Positions 9,520 through 18,026 of a stretch of 64,000 nucleotides of DNA are shown here, one piece after another. The stretch covers positions 118,649-182,648 of the forward strand of contig JAJEGS010000001.1 of assembly GCA_022819745.1 (NCBI GenBank), given 5' to 3'. The position numbers and the translations under genes are program-made. This DNA is from Candidatus Latescibacterota bacterium. Lineage in GTDB: Bacteria > Latescibacterota > UBA2968 > UBA8231. The notes under the pieces are model-generated. The model made no database searches. It was not told the origin of the DNA and worked only from the letters and a program-made list of their open reading frames with translations. Positions within the stretch are counted from its first letter, which is position 1. The number at the start of each line of letters is the position of its first letter.

Positions 9520-10728
9520 ATGGGCCAAAAGACAGAACCGTTAGATGAAAGGCTGCGCGAGTTATTCGGCGAGGACGCCCGTAGCGAGGGGCCACTGGCC
9601 GCCAGCGGTGCCGGGCGGCGCTTCACGGGTATCGATCTGTGCCGCCCGCTCAATCCCGAGCAGGTGGCCTTTCTGCTGGACGCCCTGAGCCAGTTTCGCA
9701 TCGTCAGCATTGCCGGGCAGGACTTGGAAGCCTTTTCTCTAGCCCACTTTGAGCGCTTCGCCAATCACTGGGGCGCGCCGGTGCCGCATCCCAACAACTT
9801 CATGCGCGGGGGTAAACCGGCCCAGCAAGATGGCGACAGCGATGGTCCCTTTGAATTGATTCCCTTTGAGCGTCGCACGGCCTCCTCGGTCAACGCCGCC
9901 TTCCCCGGCCAACTGCAATGCCTGCCGCACGAGTCGCCGGCGGTGCTGGTCGTGTCCAACTTTCGGGGGGAGCGCAGTGCCGCATCTGCTAGGGTGACTG
10001 GAGGCGGCTCGTGGCACACGGACATTGAGTACGAGCGTTTGCCGATCTACGTCTCGATGTTCCTCGCCCACAAGTCGCCGGTTGCGCGCGATGCCCCTGG
10101 CGGGAATTGGGTGCAGGCACCCGAGGACGGCAAGGCTCATCCGTACTACGAAGGCTCGGATAGCGAGCTTATGCGGCTGCGCAAGTGCCTGCCGTTGAAC
10201 GGAGAGACATCCTTTGCCGACACGGCTGCGGCCTTTGCGGCACTGCCGCCGACAGAGCAGGCGGCTCTGGAGCGAGTTCAGTTGCGGCGGCGGTTGAACG
10301 AGGGCGACGAGGGCTGGCTCGCTCCGCTGGTGCGCACCAACCCGCGCTCTGGCATCAAGTCCCTGCACAGTCCAATCTGGGCGTCGCGGCCACGGGTGCG
10401 GCCGGCGATTGAGGTGGAAGGGATGTCCGCGGAAGCATCGCGCGCGTTTCTCGACCGGCTTGAAGCGCATGTACTACAGCCGGAGTTCCGCTACGACCAC
10501 CCGCACGCGTCGGGCGATGTGACGCTGTGGGACAACTACATGACCCTGCACAATTCGCCGCCGCTCAAGTCGAATATCAACTTGCTCGACGATGCCCGGC
10601 TGCTGTACCGCTTGAGCTGCAAAGGCGAGCCAGCCCTGTCGCTGCCGCGCCGCGATGCGCCGGAGTGGCTCGCTGCTCACATTCCCGGTGGTTACGCTAC
10701 GCCCCCGGAGATTATCGGCATCGCGTAA
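9520..10728 (+). CDS. TauD/TfdA-family Fe(II)/2-oxoglutarate dioxygenase
   Basis: 402 aa from ATG 9520 (GGAG five bases upstream); an in-frame start 12 codons earlier has less support. The iron-binding facial triad is visible: WHTDIEY (HxD) near residue 165 and a distal histidine in NYMTLHNSPP near 345, followed by ARLLYR whose arginine would bind 2-oxoglutarate. The family oxidises sulfonates, chlorophenoxy acids and many small carboxylic acids, so the substrate cannot be named. It follows the PQQ-dehydrogenase array by 63 bp on the same strand and may belong to the same oxidative catabolic unit. Confidence 0.8.
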   Translation: MGQKTEPLDERLRELFGEDARSEGPLAASGAGRRFTGIDLCRPLNPEQVAFLLDALSQFRIVSIAGQDLEAFSLAHFERFANHWGAPVPHPNNFMRGGKPAQQDGDSDGPFELIPFERRTASSVNAAFPGQLQCLPHESPAVLVVSNFRGERSAASARVTGGGSWHTDIEYERLPIYVSMFLAHKSPVARDAPGGNWVQAPEDGKAHPYYEGSDSELMRLRKCLPLNGETSFADTAAAFAALPPTEQAALERVQLRRRLNEGDEGWLAPLVRTNPRSGIKSLHSPIWASRPRVRPAIEVEGMSAEASRAFLDRLEAHVLQPEFRYDHPHASGDVTLWDNYMTLHNSPPLKSNINLLDDARLLYRLSCKGEPALSLPRRDAPEWLAAHIPGGYATPPEIIGIA

Positions 10729-10732
10729 AATC

Positions 10733-10900
10733 TTGACAGAACTTCAAAAAATCGCTCGGGAAACCGATTGGGAGACGCTCCCTTTTCACCTACAGGATGC
10801 GGTTGATGCCCTGTTGATGGAAGAAGCGCATGAGAAAAGCGGAGAAACTCGACCGTTGCGCGATATTCTTTGTGAGACTGGAGAAACACCTCAACGGTAG
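10733..10900 (+). CDS. Possible small protein (55 aa), TTG start
   Basis: A short open frame begins at TTG 10733, four bases after the dioxygenase stop, and ends at TAG 10898-10900. The predicted product is acidic and helical (TELQKIARETDWETL ... LLMEEAHEKSG), reminiscent in composition of small antitoxin-like or regulatory proteins, but no family motif is recognised. No convincing ribosome-binding site was seen. It may be real through translational coupling to the upstream gene, or a chance frame. Confidence 0.25.
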   Translation: MTELQKIARETDWETLPFHLQDAVDALLMEEAHEKSGETRPLRDILCETGETPQR

Positions 10901-10933
10901 CTTGGCTATTTATCTGCGTACGATCGCTTAGGC

Positions 10934-11046
10934 TCAGTCGAGATTGGCCTCGACGATTTCGGCGTGAACTTGGAAGATATGGCTGTCGGCTGGATCGACG
11001 ATTACCCGCAGATAGTGGATGTCGGGCGTGCCGAAAGGTTCGATGC
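10934..11046 (-). pseudogene. C-terminal remnant of a metallophosphoesterase gene; left copy of a 113-bp direct repeat
   Basis: This stretch aligns without gaps to 19475-19587, the 3' end of the intact metallophosphoesterase gene, with 6 mismatches in 113 positions counted by eye. In the minus frame it reads EPFGTPDIHYLRVIVDP...EIVEANLD and stop, against EPFGTPDIHWLRVIVDP...EIVAANLD in the intact gene. Similarity stops at 11046. The remnant lies just beyond the last gene of the 11-19 kb operon, so the two copies flank that operon in direct orientation. Confidence 0.85.
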
Positions 11047-11075
11047 CGGTTTTCGATAGTTACGGATATATAGCT

Positions 11076-12098
11076 CTAGGGCGGTCCGGGATTGTTCGTT
11101 GACGGCTGAGCCTGTACGCTAGGGAGACGCTCATTGATGGCAATAGCCAAATCCACCCCACAGCTTCGCGTGTTATCCGTGACAACTCTCTTGGCCCCCG
11201 TCGCCTCAATATACGCGAGCGTCTCGTTGAAATCCGCATGATTAGATAGCGCGACCCTATAGGCCCGGTCCGAATATGTTATCAGTGGATCATCGTCGTT
11301 GGCCATGTACGCGCTACATGTGACGCTAGTTCCTCCAACTGGTTCGTTGCCGAAACCATCCCCCTTTGAATACAATCGAACATAGGATCGTTCCTTCATG
11401 GCAGACTGGCCTGCGTCCGAGTCAAGCTCGTATAGGTCCCCAATAGCGAACCCGTGATTCTGATAGACCTCTACTTCCCGAATGAGCCGCCCGCTGGCCA
11501 GAATCGGAACTCCTACGTTTCCCCCAAGCACCTGTAATACGCGCTCGATAGTTCCTCTGTGGGCTTTGACATGCACAGACTCATGTCGCAATCGCTCGTA
11601 CACGAGGTTTAATAGACAATCCTCCGCTTCCCCTTGGGTGTAGTGGCGTACACTTGTGGGATTCCCGTAGGTGCTGTCCACAACAAGTTCGTCGACTTGA
11701 ATAACCTCATTGAGAGGCCAACCAAAATCACTTGAATAGCCGACTCGGAGGCCACCGGGCAATTCCAGCGCGACTTGGCGCGATCCGAGCATGTGGTTGG
11801 AGGGGAAAAGGGACAGCTTTGAGCCGTCTTTGAGCACACGCTCGTCACCTCGATCTACTTGGTGTATGTTGTCCCGGAATTCAAGGTCTGCATTGTGCTC
11901 CGCTACCAGAAGTGCATACGACTCTGGACTCATCAGAAAATCCTGAAAACCCTTGCTCTTGTCGAAATCACTCATGTGATCATCGTGAATATGTGTCTGG
12001 ACGCGGTAAGGATATCCTTCGGCGAAACCATCACATACTACTTTCGGGCCAAGGCAGACTGCACCACTCGCAAGAACGTCAACAATGGGGTCGGGCAT
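11076..12098 (-). CDS. MBL-fold (beta-CASP/RNase J-CPSF-like) nuclease of the DndC island
   Basis: 340 aa from ATG 12098, overlapping the end of the preceding gene by 20 bp; a TTG 19 codons earlier is an alternative. The metal-binding signature HIHDDH is at residues 36-41, followed by SNHMLGS, an aspartate in YSSDFGWP, DSTYGNP and a late LSNHADF. This matches the metallo-beta-lactamase nuclease superfamily, closest in feel to the beta-CASP RNA/DNA exonucleases (Cft2/RNase J type). Last gene of a seven-gene operon, suggesting a DNA- or RNA-cleaving step in a modification or defence system. This family is not a standard Dnd or Ssp component. Confidence 0.75.
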   Translation of the reverse strand: MPDPIVDVLASGAVCLGPKVVCDGFAEGYPYRVQTHIHDDHMSDFDKSKGFQDFLMSPESYALLVAEHNADLEFRDNIHQVDRGDERVLKDGSKLSLFPSNHMLGSRQVALELPGGLRVGYSSDFGWPLNEVIQVDELVVDSTYGNPTSVRHYTQGEAEDCLLNLVYERLRHESVHVKAHRGTIERVLQVLGGNVGVPILASGRLIREVEVYQNHGFAIGDLYELDSDAGQSAMKERSYVRLYSKGDGFGNEPVGGTSVTCSAYMANDDDPLITYSDRAYRVALSNHADFNETLAYIEATGAKRVVTDNTRSCGVDLAIAINERLPSVQAQPSTNNPGPP

Positions 12099-12804
12099 TC
12101 TCAACTGTCTCCGAAATGTGGGTTCGAAGCCGCGCCTCAATACTCTCTTTGCCAATACTCTTCATCGACGAATCAAAGCGCTCGTCTCCGACCAGCGTGA
12201 AGAACCGTTTCCCAAGCCGACCTGTTGTTCCCCGTAGGTTAAGGTGCTCGATACCCGACGCTAGAATTGAATCTCTCTCCACTTGCGTAAGTTTGATGAG
12301 CAGATCTTCGACGTTTCTATCAACGATCGAACCGATGAAAACGTAACGCCTCTCAATCGTCGGACGCATGCCCAAGACTTCCTTTAAGCATGTGCAAATA
12401 GGACGCTCTGAACGCATACGAAGTTGTGTGACCTGCCGAACCTCTTTACTGTTGAGGCCATCTGAGAGGATTGACCTAGCAACAATACGCTGATCATCAG
12501 CGTCCCGAAGCCGTACCAACTCGACAGCGGACGAGAAGCTGATAGCATCCTTACCGGCTCCCCAATCGACTAGATGCTGAAGATCGTGAGGTAAGTCAAG
12601 AATTCGTAGAAAACGACCGATGTGTCCCGTTCCATCAAGGTTGATCGCGCTCGCGCAATCTCTAAGAGAGGTCCCCTCGTCGTAGGCTTGGCTAAGAAGC
12701 GATCCCACCTCTATGGGGGAAAGAGGTCGTCCTTTTTTGTGCCTCCCGTAGCCCACGGACATCCGAAGGCGCCCAAGTTCCAGGGCATTCAAACCGGTCA
12801 GCAT
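12079..12804 (-). CDS. ParB-HTH-like DNA-binding protein of the island
   Basis: 241 aa, starting 5 bp after the stop of the ParB-like gene and overlapping the MBL gene downstream. No N-terminal ParB nuclease/CTPase motif is seen. Residues ~25-130 (LSPIEVGSLLSQAYDEG ... ISFSSAVELVRLRDADDQ ... SKEVRQVTQLR) resemble the helical, HTH-containing middle part of ParB/Spo0J proteins. The rest is unrecognised. It may work with the adjacent ParB-like protein as a split or duplicated ParB module for DNA recognition. Function inferred only from this resemblance and the operon. Confidence 0.55.
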   Translation of the reverse strand: MLTGLNALELGRLRMSVGYGRHKKGRPLSPIEVGSLLSQAYDEGTSLRDCASAINLDGTGHIGRFLRILDLPHDLQHLVDWGAGKDAISFSSAVELVRLRDADDQRIVARSILSDGLNSKEVRQVTQLRMRSERPICTCLKEVLGMRPTIERRYVFIGSIVDRNVEDLLIKLTQVERDSILASGIEHLNLRGTTGRLGKRFFTLVGDERFDSSMKSIGKESIEARLRTHISETVENARPHC

Positions 12805-12809
12805 ATACT

Positions 12810-13637
12810 CTATTCCTCTTCTAATAAGCCACGGCCGACCAGTGCTTCTTCAATGAGCATAGCTGCCGCTTCGTCTTGGTTGGTATCTTCCTCTGCTGCG
12901 AATTTTTGTATAGCGGTGTGAGTGTCTTGGGTCACTGTCGCGATTATCTGGATTACCCTTGATCCAGTTTTCGCATGTTCGATTACATCGTCGACCGGTT
13001 TGCTAGGATGCTCTTTGCGCTCTTGGACAATCCGTTTGCGCTGAACACCCGACATCGTAGCCATTTCCTGAGCTAGCTTAATTGCTACCTCGGCATCCGG
13101 TTCTCCAGAACCCTCGGTGGCCGCGTCCTGTGCCTTTACTGCTGCGTTGACATCAATTTTTTGGTCGTCAACCATTGCCTTCAACGTGGGCAACAGCCGC
13201 GGATACTTCACGTAGTCGCGCACTGCCGTATAAGGTAAGCCCGTAGCTTCAACGACGTCCTTTATGCTACCGTAGATATTATACAGGTACAGGATTCCAT
13301 CCTTGAGTTCCTTCCCGGAGAGCTTTCGGCGCATTAGGTTTTCAGTGATAGAAATGGCCTTAGCTTCGTCCGCTCCAACACGTTCGTCAAGAATGGCTGC
13401 CGTGATACTTTCCCGTTTCAGCTTCTTATGTGCCAAGAACCGCCGCTGGCCTGTGAGAATCTCCCATTCGCCCGTGCTCCTCGCGGGGCAGACTACAATC
13501 GGCTGCAGCAGTCCTTGAATTTTGATGCTTTCGGCCAAATCTTCGATTTCCTTGCCGACGTCTTGGACTCGTGCCTGACCCATCCCGATGGTCAGGTCAT
13601 CGAGCGGGATATCTTTGTACTCAACGATCTTTGCCAT
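12810..13637 (-). CDS. ParB-like protein (ParB/Srx domain plus HTH)
   Basis: 275 aa with a strong AAGGAGTG ribosome-binding site, one base after the stop of the SNF2 gene. Residues ~8-100 form a ParB N-terminal domain: IPLDDLTIG, LAESIKIQGLLQPIVV, the TGQRR box (ParB GxRR nucleotide-binding region) and ITENLMRRKLSG. Residues ~115-145 hold an HTH (SIKDVVEATGLPYTAVRDYVK). The C terminus is acidic. ParB-fold domains occur as CTPases in partition systems and as nucleases or recognition subunits in defence islands. There is no ParA partner, so partition is unlikely and a role in DNA modification/restriction is favoured. Confidence 0.75.
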   Translation of the reverse strand: MAKIVEYKDIPLDDLTIGMGQARVQDVGKEIEDLAESIKIQGLLQPIVVCPARSTGEWEILTGQRRFLAHKKLKRESITAAILDERVGADEAKAISITENLMRRKLSGKELKDGILYLYNIYGSIKDVVEATGLPYTAVRDYVKYPRLLPTLKAMVDDQKIDVNAAVKAQDAATEGSGEPDAEVAIKLAQEMATMSGVQRKRIVQERKEHPSKPVDDVIEHAKTGSRVIQIIATVTQDTHTAIQKFAAEEDTNQDEAAAMLIEEALVGRGLLEEE

Positions 13638-13638
13638 T

Positions 13639-15039
13639 TTAGCACTCCTTCTTCTTGTGAGTATGTGTCAGAAATATGTCTCCGGTTGTGAGTTCTAGAA
13701 TCTGCATCAATTCCTCCTTCGTGAAGCGATAAGTCTTTGTCTCAGCGGATTCGATTATTTCATCGAACAGATACTTCTTTTGTTCAAGTATTTTCTCGAT
13801 CCGCTCCTCGATCGAATTAGCTACTAAGAAACGAACAACGTGCAACGGCTCATTACGATCAAAACGGTGAGCTCGGTAGATCGCTTGAACCTCGACAGCG
13901 GGATTCCACCACCTGTCGAAGATCACGACGTGCGTCGCCTCCCCCAGATTCAGGCCCACTCCTCCGGCTCGAAGGGATACCAAAAGTCCCCGAGGCGCGG
14001 TCTCAGTACGAAATCGGTTCATGGCAACCTGTCTCTCGGCAAGCGACATTGATCCTGTCAAGAGGTCGTTCGGAAGCTCAATTCTGTCCGAAATCCACCG
14101 CAGCGTTTCGACAAACTGCGAGAACACAAGAATGCGAGCAGAATTTCCGGCCCCTTCGCTAATAGTCTTCAGAGCGTCCAATTTTGACGAGGCGTTCGTG
14201 GGGGCATCGAAATTACAGATGATTTTCAGCCGTGTGATAAGTCCGAGCAAAGCGGTGCTGATGTTCCCGTCAGATATGTTTGCACTGATGGTCTCGGCTC
14301 GATTTGCCCATAGCTTATCGTACCTTGTTCTCTGCGGTGCAGAGAGTTCGAGTTTCAAGTCTTGAAATATAACTGGCGGCAATTCGGCTCGAACGCTGGA
14401 TTTTCGACGCCGAAGCATCATCGACTCCAACTTCTGGGCCAAATATAAGTTAGGAAGCTCTCGTTCAACCGAAGGGTCGAGAAAACTGAGAATAGACACA
14501 ATATCGTCTCTGTTGTTTTCAAGAGGTGTAGCCGACAGTGCCCAAGAGCGCTTGCGCGGCAGGAGCCGGCAGGCTAGTGCGGTAGTGGAGTCCCTGTTTT
14601 TGATTCGTTGGGCCTCATCGAGAATCACTAGATCGAAGGTATCCGAGGGAATCCGATCTAGGCCGTCGGATCGAATTTGCTCATAAGAGCTCACAAGAAC
14701 CGGAATTGGCAGTAGATAAAACGCTTCGCGTTCACGGACGGGACCTTGTACGCGCCGTGCTGTCACCGACGGTGCCCAGGTCGAGAGCTCCATCATCCAA
14801 TTAATCGTCAACGATGCAGGCGCGACGATCAAGACTCGGCGTATCTCGTTCTGTCCGTTCAAGAGAAGCGCTAGCGCGACCGCAGTCTGGACCGTTTTCC
14901 CTAGCCCCATTTCGTCGGCAAGGAGGGCAGAGTGAGATCGATACAAGAACGCGATGCCCTCCCACTGGTAGTTATGGAGCGTTGCGGGGACGCCGAGTTG
15001 GTTTTCTGCAAGACGACGGAGTTGTAACATGTTAAGCAT
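13639..15039 (-). CDS. SNF2-family DNA translocase/helicase
   Basis: 466 aa if translation starts at ATG 15039, which overlaps the preceding TGA as TGATG; an upstream in-frame start at 15114 would give 491 aa with a 76-bp overlap. SF2/SNF2 motifs are complete: Q-like LHNYQWEGIAFL, Walker A DEMGLGKT, motif II LDEAQ, motif III ALSATPLEN, then ILVFSQFVE, LLVSLRAGGVGLNL and the arginine-finger motif region VQAIYRAHR. Such ATPases translocate on double-stranded DNA and are common in restriction systems. Encoded between the DUF262/DUF1524 and ParB-like genes in one operon. Confidence 0.85.
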   Translation of the reverse strand: MLNMLQLRRLAENQLGVPATLHNYQWEGIAFLYRSHSALLADEMGLGKTVQTAVALALLLNGQNEIRRVLIVAPASLTINWMMELSTWAPSVTARRVQGPVREREAFYLLPIPVLVSSYEQIRSDGLDRIPSDTFDLVILDEAQRIKNRDSTTALACRLLPRKRSWALSATPLENNRDDIVSILSFLDPSVERELPNLYLAQKLESMMLRRRKSSVRAELPPVIFQDLKLELSAPQRTRYDKLWANRAETISANISDGNISTALLGLITRLKIICNFDAPTNASSKLDALKTISEGAGNSARILVFSQFVETLRWISDRIELPNDLLTGSMSLAERQVAMNRFRTETAPRGLLVSLRAGGVGLNLGEATHVVIFDRWWNPAVEVQAIYRAHRFDRNEPLHVVRFLVANSIEERIEKILEQKKYLFDEIIESAETKTYRFTKEELMQILELTTGDIFLTHTHKKKEC

Positions 15040-16826
15040 CAATCGAATGTCCAGACCCGCACGGCTTGTTTCGCCATCTCCCGCTGTCTCTCTTCGATTA
15101 TATCCGGAGTCCAATCATCGTATTTGCTCAGTGTACGCGTAAGCACAATCCCACTGTCTTGGTAGCTATCTCGCTTCTTCAAAAAATCACCATTAAATTT
15201 CGGTCCAGGCTTATTGTCGGCCGGACCCATAAGTGTCAGATTCCCAATTCTATGAGCCCAATCGTCAACAGTTTCAGGAGCGAAACCGGGCCAAGAGTTC
15301 CAATGCTGTGGAGACTCCGGCAGTATATGCTCAACGGTACAGAAACGTTCGTCCAACAGCCGTGCATCACGTTGTATGTTGCTATTGATTCCGAGCAGGA
15401 ATTGCTTGATTTTCGGGTTTCCAGTCATTCTCGCCTCAAGCAGGGCGTCGTGAAACTTGGAGTCATCCAGTACCCCATACGCCGAGCGGTCGCAATCGAG
15501 TAAGAAATCTGCAAACTCGGCGTCGGGAATATCGGCAGCACCCGCTATATTTTTAGCGCAGTCGGAAAACTGTGCTTCGAATTGAGAGGGCTCGAATTTC
15601 GGTGCGACAAACGCTGTTCTAAGGACAAATGTCGCCAGACGCTTCAGGTTTTTGTTGGCGAGCCGCGCAATTCGTCGCTTTTTGCGTCCATCCGACTCTC
15701 GAAGGTACCAGGTTAACGTAGCGAAGACCAGAGGTTGGGTAACTTTGTATCTACCCAACTCACGAAGAAAAACTGCCAAGTTCCTCGGTGATCTCGTTGT
15801 CCCGGAGGCGACCTCGAACGCTCGAATGAAATCCGGATCTGGAGTAGTTGCCGTGACTGTGCGAAAGAGCTCCAAGGATTCGCCAGAAGTGACTTGCTCG
15901 GTTAGCTCGAACACGTAGTCTGCCAAGGCCCCTTTTTCTTGTTCCCTTTTGTCTATCTGGTTACGGATAGCCTCTCGCACCTCGCGATAAAAATGATCCT
16001 TGTGTAGAAAGCCAAATCTACATTGCAGATGACACCGCATGTATTCGGATGCTTTACTAGAGCTAGAGATAATTGTGCGGATTCTCTCTATATTTTCATG
16101 TATCGAATTTTTTCTTTCAGAATCATTTTCTGAGTTGAAATGCGAGTACCAATAATTACGGATGAGGTCCAAATCGTCGAGTTGCTTACCTCTGCAATTG
16201 ATTGTCTCATATACAGCGTTCGGATCAATGTGCGACGGAACCCGCAAGCATGCTACTTCGAGTTTCTCAAGAAGAAAGTCGAAATATCGCACTGACTTCT
16301 CGTAACTCATGGGCGAAAAGAAACTCTCGATTTCTGCCCATGCGGCCGTAAGGGGACCATTGGTACCAATCGTGTGTCCTCGGATCATAAGACGATATTG
16401 CGTCGAGTCATTCTTTGGAGGAGAAATTCGAGGAGTGTAACGCTCAGCGTCGTCCATCGTCCATGCGCTGTTGGCGTCGAGATCGAAAAGCATCCGTAGT
16501 GCGAGCCCTTCCCGTTGAGAACCCTTTGCTTCGCGTACAAATCGGCGACAGAGAGCGGCGCACATTAATGATACCGTTATCATCCTTTGTTGACCATCGT
16601 TGATTTCCCACCGTTGGTGTTCGACCTCTACCAGCATGATTGCACCAAGAAAATAACAATCGCGTTCCTCTTTTATCGCGTCTTCAATATCGTGGAGCAG
16701 TGCTTGAACATCGCTTGGCTTCCAATCGTAATAGCGCTGATGCCATGGAACGGCAAAGCGACCTTGGTGGAACAGATCCGAAAATAACATCGCTTCTGCG
16801 CCGATAACGGTCCGTTGCTGCGTCAA
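15039..16826 (-). CDS. DUF262/DUF1524 protein, SspE-like phosphorothioate-sensing NTPase/nickase
   Basis: 595 aa. The N-terminal DUF262 domain has FAVPWHQRYYDW followed by INDGQQRM at residues ~75-82; DGQQR is the NTPase/phosphorothioate-sensing motif described for SspE and related GmrSD proteins. The C-terminal DUF1524 HNH-type nuclease is seen as VEHILPESPQHW at ~residue 498 and RIGNLTLM about 30 residues later. Known SspE proteins restrict phage DNA next to phosphorothioation genes, and this gene begins 12 bp after dndC, which supports the same role. A type IV-like effector using another modification cue is the alternative. Confidence 0.75.
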   Translation of the reverse strand: MTQQRTVIGAEAMLFSDLFHQGRFAVPWHQRYYDWKPSDVQALLHDIEDAIKEERDCYFLGAIMLVEVEHQRWEINDGQQRMITVSLMCAALCRRFVREAKGSQREGLALRMLFDLDANSAWTMDDAERYTPRISPPKNDSTQYRLMIRGHTIGTNGPLTAAWAEIESFFSPMSYEKSVRYFDFLLEKLEVACLRVPSHIDPNAVYETINCRGKQLDDLDLIRNYWYSHFNSENDSERKNSIHENIERIRTIISSSSKASEYMRCHLQCRFGFLHKDHFYREVREAIRNQIDKREQEKGALADYVFELTEQVTSGESLELFRTVTATTPDPDFIRAFEVASGTTRSPRNLAVFLRELGRYKVTQPLVFATLTWYLRESDGRKKRRIARLANKNLKRLATFVLRTAFVAPKFEPSQFEAQFSDCAKNIAGAADIPDAEFADFLLDCDRSAYGVLDDSKFHDALLEARMTGNPKIKQFLLGINSNIQRDARLLDERFCTVEHILPESPQHWNSWPGFAPETVDDWAHRIGNLTLMGPADNKPGPKFNGDFLKKRDSYQDSGIVLTRTLSKYDDWTPDIIEERQREMAKQAVRVWTFD

Positions 16827-16838
16827 ACCGAAAATTCC

Positions 16839-18026
16839 TCAGGGGTTAATTGTAATCGCATCGTGCAAGGCCGCACGAGAGTCTTGGCGAACTTGGTCTC
16901 GACGCCAAATGTCTTCGATGACGTCGAGTTCTGATTCGGTAATTAGCTGTTGTGCTGTTTCTTGTTCTAAAGCCTGCAATTCGCTCAGGATACGCTTGCG
17001 GACATCAAGTTTGAAAGGTCCCATGACGGGAGTTCCGTCGGCACGGGATTTCAAGTTTCCATCCCGCCGCACGCGCTGACGATTTGCATCATCTTCTCGG
17101 AGTTGAACCAGCCACTCTCGGAAGTCGAATAGACGTGAGAAAACCTCTGCGTCTTCGTGGCCAGAATCGATCAAGCCACGCAAGCTCCGATCTTTGCTTA
17201 CGACGGTACATGTCCAGCAACCGAATCTAGGTGAGGTTGTTCCACATGAGGGCGCATCGTCCTTGGTCAGTACCAACGGGCATTCCCCTCCACCGGCGTT
17301 CCGATACAGAGTGATTAGATCGTGGTGCGAGCCGCCCCATGGTGGCCTTCGCTGTATTAGGATCAGCCACACGTCCTCATCTTCGAATTCGGCGAGCGGT
17401 GCGAAAATACGACACCCCTCGACAGAACTGTGAGGATTCATCTTGGTTGCCGAAACGCCGTGCTTTTCCATGTTGCGGCGACGACTCTCGGACTCACTTT
17501 TGCGCGTTCCTACTAATAGCACAGCACGCTTGTGCGTACGAACAAGACTTTCGATTAGTTGGCTAGTTGGGATGATTTTCATTCGGTCGGTACACCACCG
17601 GAAGTTACGTGTTGGGGGAATGTAGCCACGTCCAATCACGTTGACCCAGAAAGTTTGATCGATGTGCGGCTTTGTGATCTGCGTCTCGATCGGCAGTCCG
17701 TCCGCGGCGGCAGCGGTGCTGATCGTCTCTATGGTAGTTTTGAGATGTTGTATGACCAACGGCGATTCGACTAGCGTGTCATTGCCTATGACATAGACTT
17801 TGCGCCGCCGATCATGGACGGGAAGCGATGCCAACATCTCCCAGATTAGTTGGAGCAGCAAGGTCGAATCTTTTCCACCGGAATAGGCTACTATCCACGG
17901 ATCGAGATGCTTACGCAAATATTCCCTTCGAATGATGTCCATGGTAGCGTTGAGCCGCTCGACAACACGGACGATTTTACTATGGCTATCGCTTGCGATG
18001 GAATTCGATTGGGTGCGCTCGTTCAT
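16839..18026 (-). CDS. dndC: DndC-type DNA phosphorothioation sulfurtransferase (PAPS-reductase-like)
   Basis: 395 aa. The PP-loop ATP-pyrophosphatase motif SGGKDS is at residues 49-54. A cysteine set typical of DndC iron-sulfur proteins follows: C145 in FRWCTDR, C249 in GGGECPLVL, then C261, C270 and C273 in [14 protein letters not shown]. In Dnd and Ssp systems this enzyme activates DNA and inserts sulfur delivered by a cysteine desulfurase. Its ATG overlaps the upstream desulfurase stop by 4 bp (ATGA), indicating coupling. The usual partners DndD and DndE (or SspB and SspC) are not encoded nearby. Assignment to the DndC/SspD family is strong; the exact chemistry in this setting is inferred. 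Confidence 0.85.
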   Translation of the reverse strand: MNERTQSNSIASDSHSKIVRVVERLNATMDIIRREYLRKHLDPWIVAYSGGKDSTLLLQLIWEMLASLPVHDRRRKVYVIGNDTLVESPLVIQHLKTTIETISTAAAADGLPIETQITKPHIDQTFWVNVIGRGYIPPTRNFRWCTDRMKIIPTSQLIESLVRTHKRAVLLVGTRKSESESRRRNMEKHGVSATKMNPHSSVEGCRIFAPLAEFEDEDVWLILIQRRPPWGGSHHDLITLYRNAGGGECPLVLTKDDAPSCGTTSPRFGCWTCTVVSKDRSLRGLIDSGHEDAEVFSRLFDFREWLVQLREDDANRQRVRRDGNLKSRADGTPVMGPFKLDVRKRILSELQALEQETAQQLITESELDVIEDIWRRDQVRQDSRAALHDAITINP

